From positions 26,134,969 through 26,198,968 of the forward strand of contig NC_054548.1 of assembly GCF_017654505.1 (NCBI RefSeq): a stretch of 64,000 bases of DNA, read 5' to 3'. Positions within the stretch are counted from its first letter, which is position 1, and every line of letters begins with the position of its first letter. Under the pieces are notes generated by a model, which had not been told where the DNA came from, made no database searches, and was given only the letters and a program-made list of their open reading frames with translations. Shown in pieces: positions 35,345-48,060 of this stretch. Position numbers and translations under genes: made by a program. Source of the stretch: Polyodon spathula. Its lineage: Eukaryota; Chordata; Actinopteri; Acipenseriformes; Polyodontidae.

Positions 35345-35545
35345 ATTCTGTCACAAGAGTGTGCCACAAATCCTTGACAACCCACCTCCACTGGGTAAAC
35401 CCATCCAAACCCTCTCCATTCTTTGTGTGTAATGTTCTGATGGAACTGGTGGCAACTTGTAAGGTTGGTATTGCCTCACCATTAATGCAGAACCTTTTAT
35501 CCACTACTTTACCTTTAACTATAGAGACGCTCCTTCATTTAGCCG

Positions 35546-36292
35546 TGTGACAGAGATTGAATGCCGCTTGGTGTTAGATCTTCCGTCCGACCTGTGAGGT
35601 CACTAGGTAAAGGGAACAGAGTACCCTCGACTAAAAGGCATGACACTTTATTCCCATGGGTAGGTGGAAGTCGGCTGGCTAGGAAAGGGACTGAGCTACG
35701 GTACCCGAACTCAATGACCCGAACGGGAAACGACGTGGCATCCGTGAATTGGAGGAGTGGATGTGCTCGTTAACCAAGGGGTCATGAAGGAGAGTATAAA
35801 ATAGGGGCATTTCAAAGTAATCTGTTCCCTTGCAAATGGTTGGATTTGACTTTGAAGGAATACTGTGTAATACTGAAAACCATAAGTGTTTGTCTTTTGT
35901 TTGTTAGGGTCAGCTGTAACTGTTGTTTGTCTCAATAGGCTACCAGTAGCATGATCCGGAGCTGTAGGGCAGGCCAGCATCAACGTGGACATCATTTCAC
36001 AGAGAACTGTAAATTGCACCACTAGCATGTAATATCACTTCTCTGTTTTGTGTTTAGTGTGGGTGTGTGTGTAAAACCTGGACTTTTGGTTGTGGGTCAA
36101 ACCCAGGGATTACAGTTACGAGTGATACATGCCGCTGTATCACTACAGCACTTATTATTTACAGGTGTTTGCCTTCGGGCTCTGGCCATTATCATTCCTT
36201 AAATAAAATAGCGTTGCACCTGAAAGCAATTGTCTGTGTGATGAATCTGCTCTGCACTGCACTAACCTGTATTCACTCACCACTTTGCCACA
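35546..36292 (+). repeat. Solo LTR inserted in the RT fragment
   Basis: It starts TGTGACAG and ends TTGCCACA (TG...CA), 747 bp. It carries a TATA box (TATAAAATAGGGG at 35795) and an AATAAAAT signal near 36202. It is related to the LTR that ends at 35344 but is more diverged than a pair from one insertion should be. The edges fall inside the KP/AK codons of the RT, and clear 5-bp duplications are not preserved. Confidence 0.75.
35795..35801 (+). promoter_or_regulatory. TATA box of the solo LTR
   Basis: TATAAAATAGGGG lies about 250 bp into the LTR. The copy at 50690-51368 keeps TATAAATAGGGG at the equivalent place (minus strand, about 51116-51128). Confidence 0.6.
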
Positions 36293-36446
36293 AACAGGCT
36301 TGAATTTCATTCGTGCCCATTCAATGTTATTGGCTAATTTGCCCAATAACCGATTAGTGTAGGTAACTGTTGTAGTCATGGTTGTCATGTCATCCATGTA
36401 TGCTCGAATTGGTGGTAGTCGCGTTCCAGAAGTCAAGTAGAATTAA

Positions 36447-36600
36447 CAAATTTTGCTTCAAAAAGTCAAATGAACCCTGCTGAATAATGTTCCGTTAACA
36501 TACTGAATTACATACAGTGTTTCATGTACTTAACGAAAAACTGACAAAAGTTGAAAAATTGGACATTTTGAAATCTAACATGAAATACTGTACTACAATT
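36447..36600. repeat. Dispersed repeat, copy 1
   Basis: GCTGAATAATGTT, GTTAACATA, AAAAACTGACAAAA and ACATGAAATACTGTACTAC occur in the same order and orientation here and at 43725-43920. The second copy begins AGCCAAAAGTTTTGCATGAC, which looks like the end of a DNA transposon. Confidence 0.6.
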
Positions 36601-37590
36601 CCAGTAGACTTATGATATAATTTTGTAGTGTTTTTGATTACATGATGTTACATGATGTTTAATGATGTAATTTAATTCTGTTGCTTACTGTATTGATAGT
36701 TGTGTAGTGAAAAAGATTAAGCTGACAAATGGTTTTTTCAAGAAAGGTATACCTCCAATACAATCATATAAGCACGAGATTTAAACTGATTTCGGACAAG
36801 GCCTCAGTACAGCTCAGTGCATACGTTTGTATCAGAAAGCATGGATATCCATGGAGTCAATTCAAAAGAGATGAAAAGACTAACAAGACTTTACCATTTT
36901 GGGTATTTATACCTTTGTAAACAACTGCTGACTCCACTCCCATTTGTTTTACTTCTGTCCAGTGATAGGGGTTTCACCTCTATCATTGCACATCCCCTCT
37001 GCGGGGGGGAAAAGGGGGGGCTGCATACCACGTTGTACCTAGCAGGGTGCATCCATCTTGTCTTTCAGTTCCCCTCCCCCATCTCACACTATTTCTGCTA
37101 ATCTCGTGCCTTTTGGCGTTTAGCTCAGACACCCATCTGTGACTTTCAGTTGTGTTAGGCTATGCAAAACTGCACGTAGCTGGTTTTGCCAATGGGAAAT
37201 GAAAGAACTCAAAACTTACACAATTCTGTATAGAACCTTAATATAAAAGCATATTAAAGCAACTGAATTAGTAAGCACATTAAAACGACTATAAAAACAC
37301 ATTCACACAATTTAAACAATGATTAAAAAGAACTTAACTATAAAAGACATACATACAATGTAAAACTTACAAATAATAACATCGTTAATACCTCATGCAG
37401 AAAACCATCACTACATTTGCTGATGCTCCATACATTTGGTCATATTTATCAAGTTTTTTTTGCTTCTATTTTATAAGTCTTTTTAGAAACAATTTGATAA
37501 AAGTAATTTAAAACCAAATCTACATGTTTTAAAGAATTTAAACAATGTCAGTATTTGTTTCTTTCTATTTCCGAGTGGATATATAATATG

Positions 37591-37661
<71 letters not shown>

Positions 37662-40600
37662 CGACCAAAAAACAATATATAAAAAAAATGAAATAAATAA
37701 AAAAATAAAAGTCAAGTGATTTGTTTGATTAAATTGGACAATCTGACCTACAATATTAAAATTAAATTTCAAATCAATAAAAGAAGAAGAAAACAACAGC
37801 ATTGGTTCATTTAAAATGATGTAATTTGCAACTTCAATTAAGAACCCATCAGTGAATGGAGTGTACACACTGCTCAGTCTTACAATGATATGTTGATAAT
37901 GACAAACTTCAGTTTTTTACACCACCCAAGCAGTTTAATCTACTTTTTACATTCATATGCTTATTCAGAATCTAGACTTGAGCTGCTCACTAAGGCCGGG
38001 AACCATCAATTTACCTGCTACCTTCTACGTGTTCACTGATGAAAAAACAATGAATGACAGGCAAGAACACTGACTGGACTACATTCTCAAGAACTTTACT
38101 CCAAATCGTCATCCAGCATGATTGTTTCAGATTTTATCAACTTGATTTAGGGGCATGTACTGTAAGTCTTATGTGTTTCAGAATTGTAATTTGTTTTTTG
38201 TTTTCCTTCATGAAAGAATATAATAACAACAATATGGTGTAAAAAGCTTTTAGAATCTAGACCACTGTACCTTGTAAAGCAGACCGCAATAGCAAATTTG
38301 TCTTTCCACCATTGGGTTTGGTCTCAATCCAAAAATTCTGGGACCACTGAAGAAACAAAACAAGGTGCATTCCATGGACTATAATGGTGTAATGGCTCCT
38401 CCATTATACAAAATAGCCTTGGTCACTCCCCAAGAAAAGATGGACAAACACATATGTGATTACTAGACATCAGAACAACACAATACCCAGAAGAATATTC
38501 TCAGGTCTTCTTTTGCACTTAATTGGGTCCCAAGTCAAATCAGATCACATGAAGATTCTTGGTCCTTTTGTACCTCAGATTTGGAATCTAATTGTTTAAA
38601 ATCCCATATCCTTGTGTACTGCTTGAACTCATCTATTCCTGTAGTCGGGGTGAGTGGGACTCCCTTAACATTTCAGCCTTTTTTATTTTTAAATAAACTG
38701 GAAAATCTGCAAAAATGTTAATTGATCCTGATAATATCAGCTTATTTGGCCTTGGAATTTAGCCCAGGCCATCTACAAAATGGGATCTTAATTTTTTGAT
38801 GGCATTCCATTGCAATTTGAAGTCATTTTTGTATGTGGTTTATTTTTTTGGTGAATCTTTTAAGCATCATATTTCTTGCAGAGATAAAATAAGAGAAAGC
38901 AAAAGATCATATTAGCATAAGTTGAATCCCCTTAACTCTTAATAAACTTAAATTCATAGAAAAGAACAGAAATTGGGGGACAACAACACATTGCTTACAT
39001 ACTTTTCAAGATTCACCAGCAAGTGCATCAGCTTTTATACTCAACTAGTTTTTTTTTTTTAAATAGCCTTTTTTTTCTCTTGTGTCATTTGAATTCAAAT
39101 CTCTTAGTTTTGATCTTTCCCTTTTCCAGCATTATTCATTTTACAAGCAGGGAGCCATGACCCTGTGACCTCGAAGATGTATACAGGCTGCATTGTTTTA
39201 AATTCTAAGCCTCGACAAGTGTTTTGGAAAATGTACCTGTATACTAGTGACATTTAGATCTGCAAACTAGTGCCCCGTGTTTATGTTGTGTTTCATACCA
39301 TGAGTCAAAAGTAGAAAGTTGGAGATGATAATAGTGCTGTTATGTTTTTTGTGTCTAAACCAGGTAAACGGTCATGTGATTTTCATTCACTTGCAATTTC
39401 CCTTGAAAAACAAAACAGCATTGTGTTGAGCCTAGTTGTCTTTGGATTACTGTATCATTATTTTATCCTCTTCCCCTGATGATGTGAGTCACATGAACAC
39501 CAGGTTATTCCGTTCTTTCAGGTTCAAATCAAAACATGTTTTCTTCTTGGAGATACTGGGTTTTGGTTTGACACTACACCAGGAAAATAATATACCAAGT
39601 ATATTCCTATTAAGTTTACATTCCAATCGTAAACTTGACAAACCATACATGTTAAAGTCCTAGTCACTTTTGTTCATTACAAGGTTCGTTGTGCACTTAG
39701 CCTTAAATGAGAATTAGAATTAAATGAATCAGTTAGTTAGAGATCACCTCAGTCAAGCACATGTGTCCTACTGTATGCTGATGTGCCATACTAGGTACTA
39801 TATCAGTTGTTTGGGGAAGCCCATTATATTTTCCTTTGTTTAATCAAAGCTTGTCCACAAGTGCAGCCAAGCACTTATTCATGTCCCATCACCAGAAATG
39901 CCACTTAAATGTAAAGCCAACAAATTACAGTTATTGGATTTGAATCTCAGCCCTTTGAATTAAATGGAAATCGGGGTCCGTACGTGAACTGTGAACCTGA
40001 TAGGTCAGAGACAGGCACCATAACCGGTGAACTAAAGAACAGCTAGAGGCATTATGTTGATGTCAGTATTATATCTGTTGCTAGGGACAATGCTTTAAAT
40101 CTAGTTTTCAAATGATTGTGAACACACTGTGAATCTCTGTTCTGTGGAACATGAGAACATAAGAAAATTTACGAACAAGAAGGGGGCCATGTGGCCCATC
40201 TAAGCTTATTCAGTTCCTAGTAACTGATTGACCTCAGAACCTGGTCCAGTCATGTGGCAGAGCAAAAACATTTTCTTTTTTTTTTTTAACTATACTTACA
40301 GTACTTTTGTTTAACCATGCTTGGTTTGTGCTTAAACATGTATTCACAATAGTTTTACTAAGGTTTACTACTACATTTTGTCACAGTAAGGTGTCACTTT
40401 GTACTGTGGTGATATGAAATATCCCAGGCTGTTACATTGTCTTGTATTTCTGTTAATCACCACAGTAGATCAGAAGCATGCTGGGTTAGCAGTACAGTGT
40501 GTTCTTTGTACAAGCTTGGCACTGAATCTTTTGGTATTGCTGCAAATCTTGGAGAAAGAAAGGTTAAGTGATGGGTTTTGCAAAGAGCTGTATAAAGCAA

Positions 40601-41149
40601 GCAAATTAGGGCAGCCCAGAGCAGTAATTTTTAGTCTCTCGTTGTTTTGTTGCACACTGTTTAATACTCACTAAAGTGTAATCTTACAGAGCTGAGAACA
40701 AAAGAATGTTCCCAAGCATAGGAGCCATGTGCCCAGAGACAGCTCCGGATTCTTCATTTCCATAGCCTGTTAACTCCATTCTGCCATGTTCTCATTAAGA
40801 AACTTCTGCTGTGTGACTTTTATTTTTTCACACACCACGCTGTCTGTGCTTTTGGCTTCCTCAAGTCAGTTTTTGTCATGGTACAACATTTATTATTGTG
40901 CTTTTTCAGGAACTGGTCTCAGAAGGTAAAGATTATACACATCAGTACTACTAAAAATAAACATATACATTCTTGTCAGCAGATTTATAATGATTTAAAA
41001 CATACTTTTTTTGTAAGTACATTTTTGTACAACTGAATATCAATTTAAATGCGTTAATTTATGAATGAACAGTGAATATTATGAGATACTTATGAAAGCA
41101 GTTTTGTACATGGAATTGATATTCAAGAAACAAAATATAAATACATCGC
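36601..41149. other. Large non-coding stretch downstream of gene A
   Basis: It contains a GC-richer segment (36930-37090), an AT microsatellite (37592-37658) and a possible interspersed-repeat fragment at about 40142-40262 (GAACATAAGAAAATTTACGA). The open frames here have no family motifs. TTTATT at 41176-41181, just to the right, reads AATAAA on the minus strand and is a candidate polyadenylation signal for gene A. Confidence 0.35.
37592..37658. repeat. AT microsatellite
   Basis: Uninterrupted AT dinucleotides over about 67 bp. Similar tracts are at 29230-29260 and 54937-54993. Confidence 0.95.
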
Positions 41150-41928
41150 ACAATGTATTACATTTGCAAGACATTTTTATTTCTTCTGTACATATGATTC
41201 AATACACATGGTAAATAAAACCAATTAAAATGTGCAGAGCAACGTGGTATCATCCTACTGATCCGTGTCCTCAATGAAGCAGTCAGAATCACATCCCCTT
41301 GCAACATTAGTAGGTATAAGAAATGCATCAGAAAGAAATACTGCATAGAACAAATGTTATAGTTCTAACACCCAGTACAGACAGTGTTCCAGGAGAGGTT
41401 AATGGCTACAATCTGATGAACCAGATGTATTTGGAAGTTACATATTTATCTAAGCTATATTGAGACCGCAGTGGTGCTTTAAATTCCACAGGGTTTTTAA
41501 AGTCACCTGGGTGTCCTTCTATGAGCTATCGTTTCACTAGAACAGGGATCACTAGAACATGGATTGTATTCTTTTTTCCCACAACACAAAATCAAACTGT
41601 AGGTCCACTAGATCATTTTAAGTGTGCTGGGTCAGATCTGGGGTGAAACAGCCAAAGACTTTACAAAATAAATGCTCTTTTTGGACTTGCTCTGCCAATA
41701 CTTTTCATATTGGGTCAGCTTACTCATTTCAGTATAAAATAATATGCAATCTCTTCAAATAATCATTATACAGGTACAGTGCCATTGTTTCTTAATTTAC
41801 AATAAGCAGCTGTTAAGCAACAGTGCTCTGTACAGTGAAAAATGTGACAGTACAGTTCCTGCTTCTGTGTTCAAAGTTTGAACAGAGACCCTCACTAAAG
41901 AATGCATCCAGGTCCTTTCTTTGTTCTG

Positions 41929-44900
41929 TTAAACATATGCATTTTTGTCAAAATGTTTTGGTGGATTTACATTGCCTCTGGCAGACCTCACATCTGCTGC
42001 CATGTTCTGCACTTTAGTTCGAGAGGAGATAAAGGAGGCTGCTCCACTGTATGTGTAACCTGCCCTGTGAGAGAAAGGAGGAATATGTCAATCAATCAAC
42101 ACGTTTTACAGAGTTTGAGTGATTTAGTTGGTTTTACTGAACTCTCCCAATGTGTTTGATCTCAGATGTTTTGGTTACGCTTTACAATCTCTTGAAACCC
42201 CCTGCCCACTGTATTGTACACACAAAAAAAAAAAAAAAAACTGTCAAACTTGTTTCCTCTAACATTAGTCTAATTTTAAAAGCATTGGCTCTATCAAAAA
42301 ACAAATGAATTTAAAGAAGCAAATCAAGTTTAATGTTTACGAATCTGTTCTATACTGTTGGTGAAATAAAAATAAAAAATCAAGAGCAGTCTAAAATAGT
42401 TTTAGGAATCTGCATTTTATTCATAAATCCTATTCTTTAAATTGCTCATGAGATTAAGCTTTGTGAATAGGACTCTGCTTTTGTAACACTATAAGATATT
42501 AGATATTATAAGATACAGTACAAAATGCCTTTCATACACTGATCAGGTCTCATATACATAATACTTGGGTCTATATTCTTTAAACGAACTTTGATATCCA
42601 ACCACATCCTCTTCAGAATAAGTTCAGAATGCCTTGTGATTACCTGAAGCAATGCCATATGGTTTGTGCCCCACTGTGTTCTTGTTCATGTAAATGAGTT
42701 CTACAAACAGTAATGATCTTTTCAACAATCTTTAATCATTTGCTACACCTGTGACGCTACACCCGTGACTCCACATCTCCAACTTGCAAATGAACTCCTT
42801 CCTGTATTTATTAAATGTCCAAACTCCATATCATGAACAGACCATTTCCAGTCACGGTGTGAGCCATGGTCCACCCCTCTTAGGTAATGACAGTGTTTGA
42901 CCTTGGTTGACTATGGATTGGATCATGGTCAACTAAAATAAAAATGTACAAAGTGTGAGTGAGCGTTTTGTAGCAATGAAATAAAGATCTGTACTTATTA
43001 AAATTAACCCTGAATTTACTTTAGTCCATCACCAACAGCAAGACAAAAAAGAGAACGGTGTTGCTCCTCTTGCTGTTCCTGTACTTATTTAAGGAATGAC
43101 CTTTGTCTCTCAATGTATTTGAAGATGGAATAATCACACACCTGAGTGAGCTACAACAACACAAGAACGCCTGCATCTGTGTTTGGAGTTTCTCCTTTAA
43201 CTGCAAGCCTGCATTCTTTTGTGCTCCTTAGTCGTCATTCTGGTTAATCAAAACAGACTGCAGCAGTAGTGCATATCTGATAGGAAATTCACTGTCAGAA
43301 AACAGAACTTTAAAGAACAAACTGGGACACGTGAAGCCACAGAGCACTTTGTTACATCCATAATGGATGATCATCTTTTCTTTTTTTTTTTTAATGTCCC
43401 CAGTTCAGACGTTCAGACCTTGAACAAGGCAACGTTGTACTGCACCTGATATACCACTGGATAAGATCTGACATTATACATCAACAAAGAAAACCTTTCA
43501 TTTAAAGAATTATTTATTTGTCTAATGTCATCACTGGAAGCTTCTCTTGGCTAGGCTGAAAACCATTTACAGAATTTGCCGACGACATTTTATGTTATTA
43601 AAAATGTTTATCTTGTCAGTTGAAATATTACCTCAAACATTAGACTTGTAAAGCTTCATTAAAACCAATATTAGATTTTGGCTGTCTGAAACTGTGAACA
43701 TTATTGCAGAGAGGGCAAGGCATGTACAGCTACAGCCAAAAGTTTTGCATGACCTATAGAATTAACTAAGTTTGTTTCTTAAAGTCAGATGAAATCTGCT
43801 GAATAATGTTATGTTAACATATTTAATTACATATCTCTTTGTAGTTTTCCATATACTTATTGAAAAACTGACAAAAATTGAAAAATATGACATGAAATAC
43901 TGTACTACTATAATAGCTTTGTACAGACTTTGCGAGCTCCACCGGATTTGAATGTACTTGAATAAGAGGTTTCTTTACCATTGACACATTGAGATAGGAA
44001 GTAGGCTGTTGGTCAAACTCACCTTTTGTTTGTCCCATCGCCTGCCATGGAGAAACAGAGAGCAATCCCCCCAAGGATGCAGAGTGCCGAGCCTGCCCAT
44101 CCTATGAACAAAGCAGCACCTAATTCATATCTGAAAGAGAGCAACAGCGATATAACATTTCACTCAGTCAAAATATCAACCACCTGTGCTCACTAGGCAC
44201 CCGGCCAGCAGGGTTCATTGTTGCATGATGAGGAGAAGCAGTGCCTGCCTGTTTTGCCTCCATAACCCGATGGCGCGCCAGAGCCAATGCAACGCTCCCT
44301 TCAAAATACCCAGTGAAGACGCGACTTCTCACTGCCAGGACGCAAACCTGCTCTCCCCTGACTGCATGACTCACCCTGCACACCACGTGGCTGTGTATTT
44401 ACCAGGTGAGCCACTTGCGTCACCCACAAACGACATTCTTATAAGTTTGGTGGTCTTCTAACTGTTGTTCTGTTTCCTTATTATAGTTATTTCATGAATA
44501 ATAAGTCACACAAAAAGCTTAACATTTACTGTGTACTGCTTTTTATCATCCTTGTGTCATCAGTCTCTGTTGTCTGAATATCATGCAATGTATAATTTTT
44601 TTCCCAAACAAAAAAAAAGCACATGATATGAGAGAAGCAGTCGTGACCTCATGCAATCCTTTTGGCCTATGCAAATCAAAGAAGACTCAATAACAGTTTA
44701 ACCAGCACTGTGTAAGAAAAAAAAAGAAAATTGCTTTTGTATTACTTACTTTTGTGCTATATAAGTGGGGTCAAAAAACTCGGATGTAATTCTGTGTGCA
44801 TACAGCGAGCATGCGGTCACAGATGACAAACCTGTAAAAATGAACACAAGTGTTAAAGTTTCTCCAGGAGCATGAAAGAATAGGATGTTATAAACAAAAC

Positions 44901-47634
44901 ATGGACAATATTTACCGCCAAGTATGAAATGTATTCCTGCCAGACAAGCAATTCTAGCTTTGGTCTTATCTGATCCTCCAATCTTGGTACACTTCATCCC
45001 AACCAAGGCGAGTATGCTTCCAAAAAATCCCAGGCAGACAGCAGCAATCATGAGGCCTCTGCAGACTTGGATGTAACCTGTTCACCATGACAATGCAATC
45101 CATTGTTAACAGTTTTTCCTTATTTCTAAGCTTTATTCTTTCATTGGCCCAATTAAGGACTTTATGGAAATTGAATATAGAGTACTGTTCCAAGAAACAA
45201 AATCGGGAATAATTTATAGTGGCAGGAATTCAAGTTACATATCCCATAAAATGTTATTTCCTTTTGAACCCCCAAGAAATATATATCTATTAATTTGCAC
45301 TGTTTTTCAAATGAAGAACCTATTTTCTTTTCTTTAAAAAAAAAAAAAAAAAATTTGAATGCCTAATTATTTTCCCCTGTGATTTTCTGCACAATTTAGA
45401 ATGCCTAATTATTTCCCCATCACTGCAGCAATTCCCCACAGCGCTCAGGATAACTGAAGGGTTAGTGGGCATCCTCTGATCCCATAACCAAGCCAGCTTG
45501 GTCTTCTGCAGCCAGGAAGTTGAAGGCAGATGGCCAGTGGGATCCAGGTGAGCCACTTGGGGATCCCCTCTTTCCCTATATTCTATATTGTGTCCAGCAC
45601 CAGGCGCGGTGTAAATCTGTAGATTCACTCTCAGCACATTTGCTTATCCAGGCAGAGATAAGAAAATTGACCATGGAATTGTAACCATAATAACAGTACT
45701 AATTGCAAGATTCAGCAGGCCATTTAAAAAGCATATTAAAATAAAAAAAGGTAAAGGTAGGATCAGTTTTATTTTCTAAACATGACTTGCATAACATAAA
45801 CCACAAAAGGATTGTTCGTGTGATACAATTCTGTAATGATAAACTGAAGAACTAGATTTTAGAGAAGCGATTCCTGGAACAACACTGGTATGGATTTTTA
45901 AAAAAAATCTGAAACCAGCAAATATTACACAAAATTATATTTTACTTTTTATATCACCGTAGCCCTGCTGTAAAATTTAGATTTGTATTATGATTTAAAA
46001 TGTGCATTTTTAGAACAGGGTCTCCCTCTCCACCCCCAGTGGATTTTGTATTATTTTTTCAGACAAAATGGCATGCATTAAAAAAGACATTACATAATAA
46101 TATGAATAAAGGTGTACAGTATATACTGTAGAAGCAACTTACAGGACTGCTTTCAGCCAGAACTATTAAACAAAAATGCTAAATTTAGAAATACTAGTAC
46201 TAATACATTCAAGGACAAGCGTTTTGACTAGAATACATTTCATTAAATTTGCCTATCATTTTCATTTGAGCCCAGGAAAGAGATTCAATATTTCATATAC
46301 ATTTATAATTCCCACGATGTAGCTGTAAAAGATTACAATCAAGAAGGTATGAAAAGGCAAACACTTAAAATTCACTTAGGGGCTTTTCGACAGGCCTGAT
46401 TTAGTTGGGAATATTAGATTGCTAGGTAGCACCTAAAGTAACTGGAGCATAAGCAAAATGACTTCAGGGGCCTATAAAGGTGTAATTTATCTCCAGGTCT
46501 CCTAGGAGAACTGCTAAACATTGACATTTAGTAAAATAAATGACTCCCACATAAAATAACAAATGCAGACACTTCAAACTAGTCATTTTTTGGGTGACCA
46601 GGAGTTTTTAGGAGCTATAATTAAAATATTGAAAGGAGAATATGAGCCGGAAAGATGATTAAATGAGTTAACCTCTGAACATAGTAATGGTACTGGACAA
46701 ACACATCAGAGGTTTTTCTCAACCAATGTTTCTCATTAACAAACTTTATACACCTTAATGTTTAAAACATGGTTTGTGCTTAAAATGCCATTTTAGTCTT
46801 TTTTACTACAATTAACAGAAGCACTGGAATTTCAAAATAGTTATAGTGTTAACAAGTGCAGTATAACTTGTGTTGTTACATTAATGTTGAATCAAGCATG
46901 TTCACAATCATGGGTCTGCTGAATTTTAAGATGCACACAAAACGTAAAAATAAGTAATTTTAAAATAAGTAATTCAATTATGGAGGTAAAGACGAACATG
47001 AAGTATTGCAGTTACTAGATACTGTTAACAATTCCTTTTTGAACCACTTATAAAAAAAAAAAACATTGTCTCTCCCCGAAACTTCCCCAGGTAGCAGGTG
47101 CTTTTTTACTGAACCGTTTTCACTGTGAAGTTTTCAGTTTTTCATGATAAAGCGATAAAAGAGAGAGACTCATATTTAAGTCTGGTATGATACAAATAGA
47201 AAAGTAAATCTTTCCTCATATTAAGATGCAAGTGTGAGAGAAAAACATGGAAATACTCAACTTCATTTAAATAAAGTAAAGTCCATTGTAATTTTTGCCT
47301 GGGGAACAGCTGAATGGAAAAGCTCCTCGAGCTACTAAAGCTGAAGCATTGATAAGCCAAGGAGGCAGAAGGTGAGGCACCACTACAGGAAAATGGATAA
47401 AGAAGATTGCATACCCTCCAGTGCCAGCATGGATGGGAAGTCCTTGCAGTTGGACACTCCGGTTGAGTCTGTGACGCAGGTCTTCCAGAGGTTGGACCAG
47501 AAGGTGGCAGTGGTAATGACAGTGCCATCGATTGAAGACACTTTCCAGTAGTCAGTGGGTAAGGTAGAGGATATTAGGATCCAGCCTGAAACAGCCAGGG
47601 TGAAGGCAAGCATCTCCACACCCATGTTACTCAT
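41929..47634 (-). CDS. cldn10: Claudin-10 (10b-type isoform), complete five-exon gene
   Basis: The exons, read on the minus strand, are 47415-47634, 44916-45077, 44750-44831, 44023-44130 and 41929-42064. They join in phase to 236 codons including TAA, giving 235 residues; human claudin-10b has 228. Each donor is GT and each acceptor AG, for example G|GTATGC after exon 1 and TTTCAG before exon 4. Exon 1 gives the first membrane segment and first extracellular loop with the claudin signature W30, NLW 48-50, C53 and C63. Exon 2 gives the second and third membrane regions, exon 3 ends in FFDPTYIAQK, and exon 4 gives the fourth membrane segment. Exon 5 is a short tail ending DKNAYV, a PDZ-binding end that anchors claudins to ZO proteins. 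By family knowledge claudin-10b forms a cation-selective paracellular pore in tight junctions. An upstream 10a-type first exon lies at 56155-56370 and is phase-compatible with exon 2. Confidence 0.93.
43725..43920. repeat. Dispersed repeat, copy 2, in intron 4 of gene A
   Basis: It is the longer copy of the repeat at 36447-36600 and ends about 100 bp before exon 4. It may be a remnant of a Tc1/mariner-type element, judged only from the look of its outer end. Confidence 0.6.
45078..47414 (-). other. Intron 1 of gene A
   Basis: This 2.3-kb intron holds a possible SINE-like segment near 45440-45600 (it shares CCAGGTGAGCCACTTG with 44399-44416 in intron 3). It also holds the 44-bp sequence at 46377-46420 that reappears inside the Tc1-like element at 49040. 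The rest shows nothing. Confidence 0.4.
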
Positions 47635-47850
47635 TTTTAGGCAATTTCTGAAATGCTCAGACCCTTGAAAAATTAAGCTGGAATCTCTGTTTCTTTACAC
47701 AGTAGTAAAAGCACTACTGGGCTATTGACTTGTCTCCTCCTTAACTGCTGAGCTGCTATTAGTGGAAACTGAAGCTGGAAAAACAGAACCCGTAGGATGT
47801 GATCCCACTCCCTCTCAAACTTTCGGAGGTTAAATATTCCTGGAGCAGTT

Positions 47851-47890
47851 ATTATTAAAATGGGAGGGGTCAATCAGTACATTTGCATCA
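47851..47890 (-). promoter_or_regulatory. Promoter-like block shared by the claudin genes, gene A copy
   Basis: Plus-strand text includes ATTAAAATGGGAGGGGTCAA and, just after it, ATTTGCAT. The same arrangement stands about 190-230 bp upstream of the ATG of genes B and C. On the coding strand it reads as an octamer-like ATGCAAAT, then GATTGACCCCTCCC, then an AT-rich TTTTAATA that could serve as the TATA region. Conservation among paralogues is seen directly; the promoter role is inferred. Confidence 0.55.
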
Positions 47891-47950
47891 CCAGCAGCTG
47901 ACCAATAGGTTTGACTTTCATCTCAGTCTGAAGGCCACACTGTTTGCAAA

Positions 47951-48060
47951 GATCATTTCTGCTGAGTAGAAGTCTTGTTTGCAGCCCCGGGATGCAGGAC
48001 CTTAGTGGTGATGGGATAGTTGTGTAATGACGTTTATCAAGACAGGTAATATAAGTGGGC
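47951..48060 (-). promoter_or_regulatory. Second conserved upstream block, gene A copy
   Basis: It starts GATCATTTCTGCTGAG and contains GGTGGTGATGGG and GTTTATCAAGACAGGTAAT. The matching block of gene B is at 28542-28650 (GATCATTTGAGCTGAG, GGTGGTGATGGG, GTTTATCAATGCAG) and that of gene C at 20576-20700 (GATCATTTGAGCTGAG, GGAGGGGATGGG). It could be an enhancer copied with the genes. Confidence 0.45.

Larger units (their letters stand above)
35345..36440 (-). pseudogene. Non-LTR-type reverse transcriptase fragment split by an LTR
   Basis: On the minus strand, 36293-36440 reads PPIRAYMDDMTTMTTT and WARMKFKP, with YMDD at 36389-36400. After an interruption of 747 bp the same protein resumes at 35545 with SIVKGKVVDKRFCINGEAIP. 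It continues to the edge of the Gmr1-like LTR at 35345. A TGA lies three codons after the restart. The family name is uncertain; the motif set is that of an RT common in fish genomes. Confidence 0.65.

Noticed and set aside
37548..37868. Isoleucine/tyrosine-rich open frames
   Set aside because: They are translations of the AT microsatellite.
44165..44420. GC-richer open frames in intron 3 of gene A considered as an extra exon or tRNA-derived SINE
   Set aside because: The exon 3 to exon 4 splice gives an intact claudin frame without it, and I could not find clear tRNA promoter boxes; only a short phrase is shared with 45440-45600.
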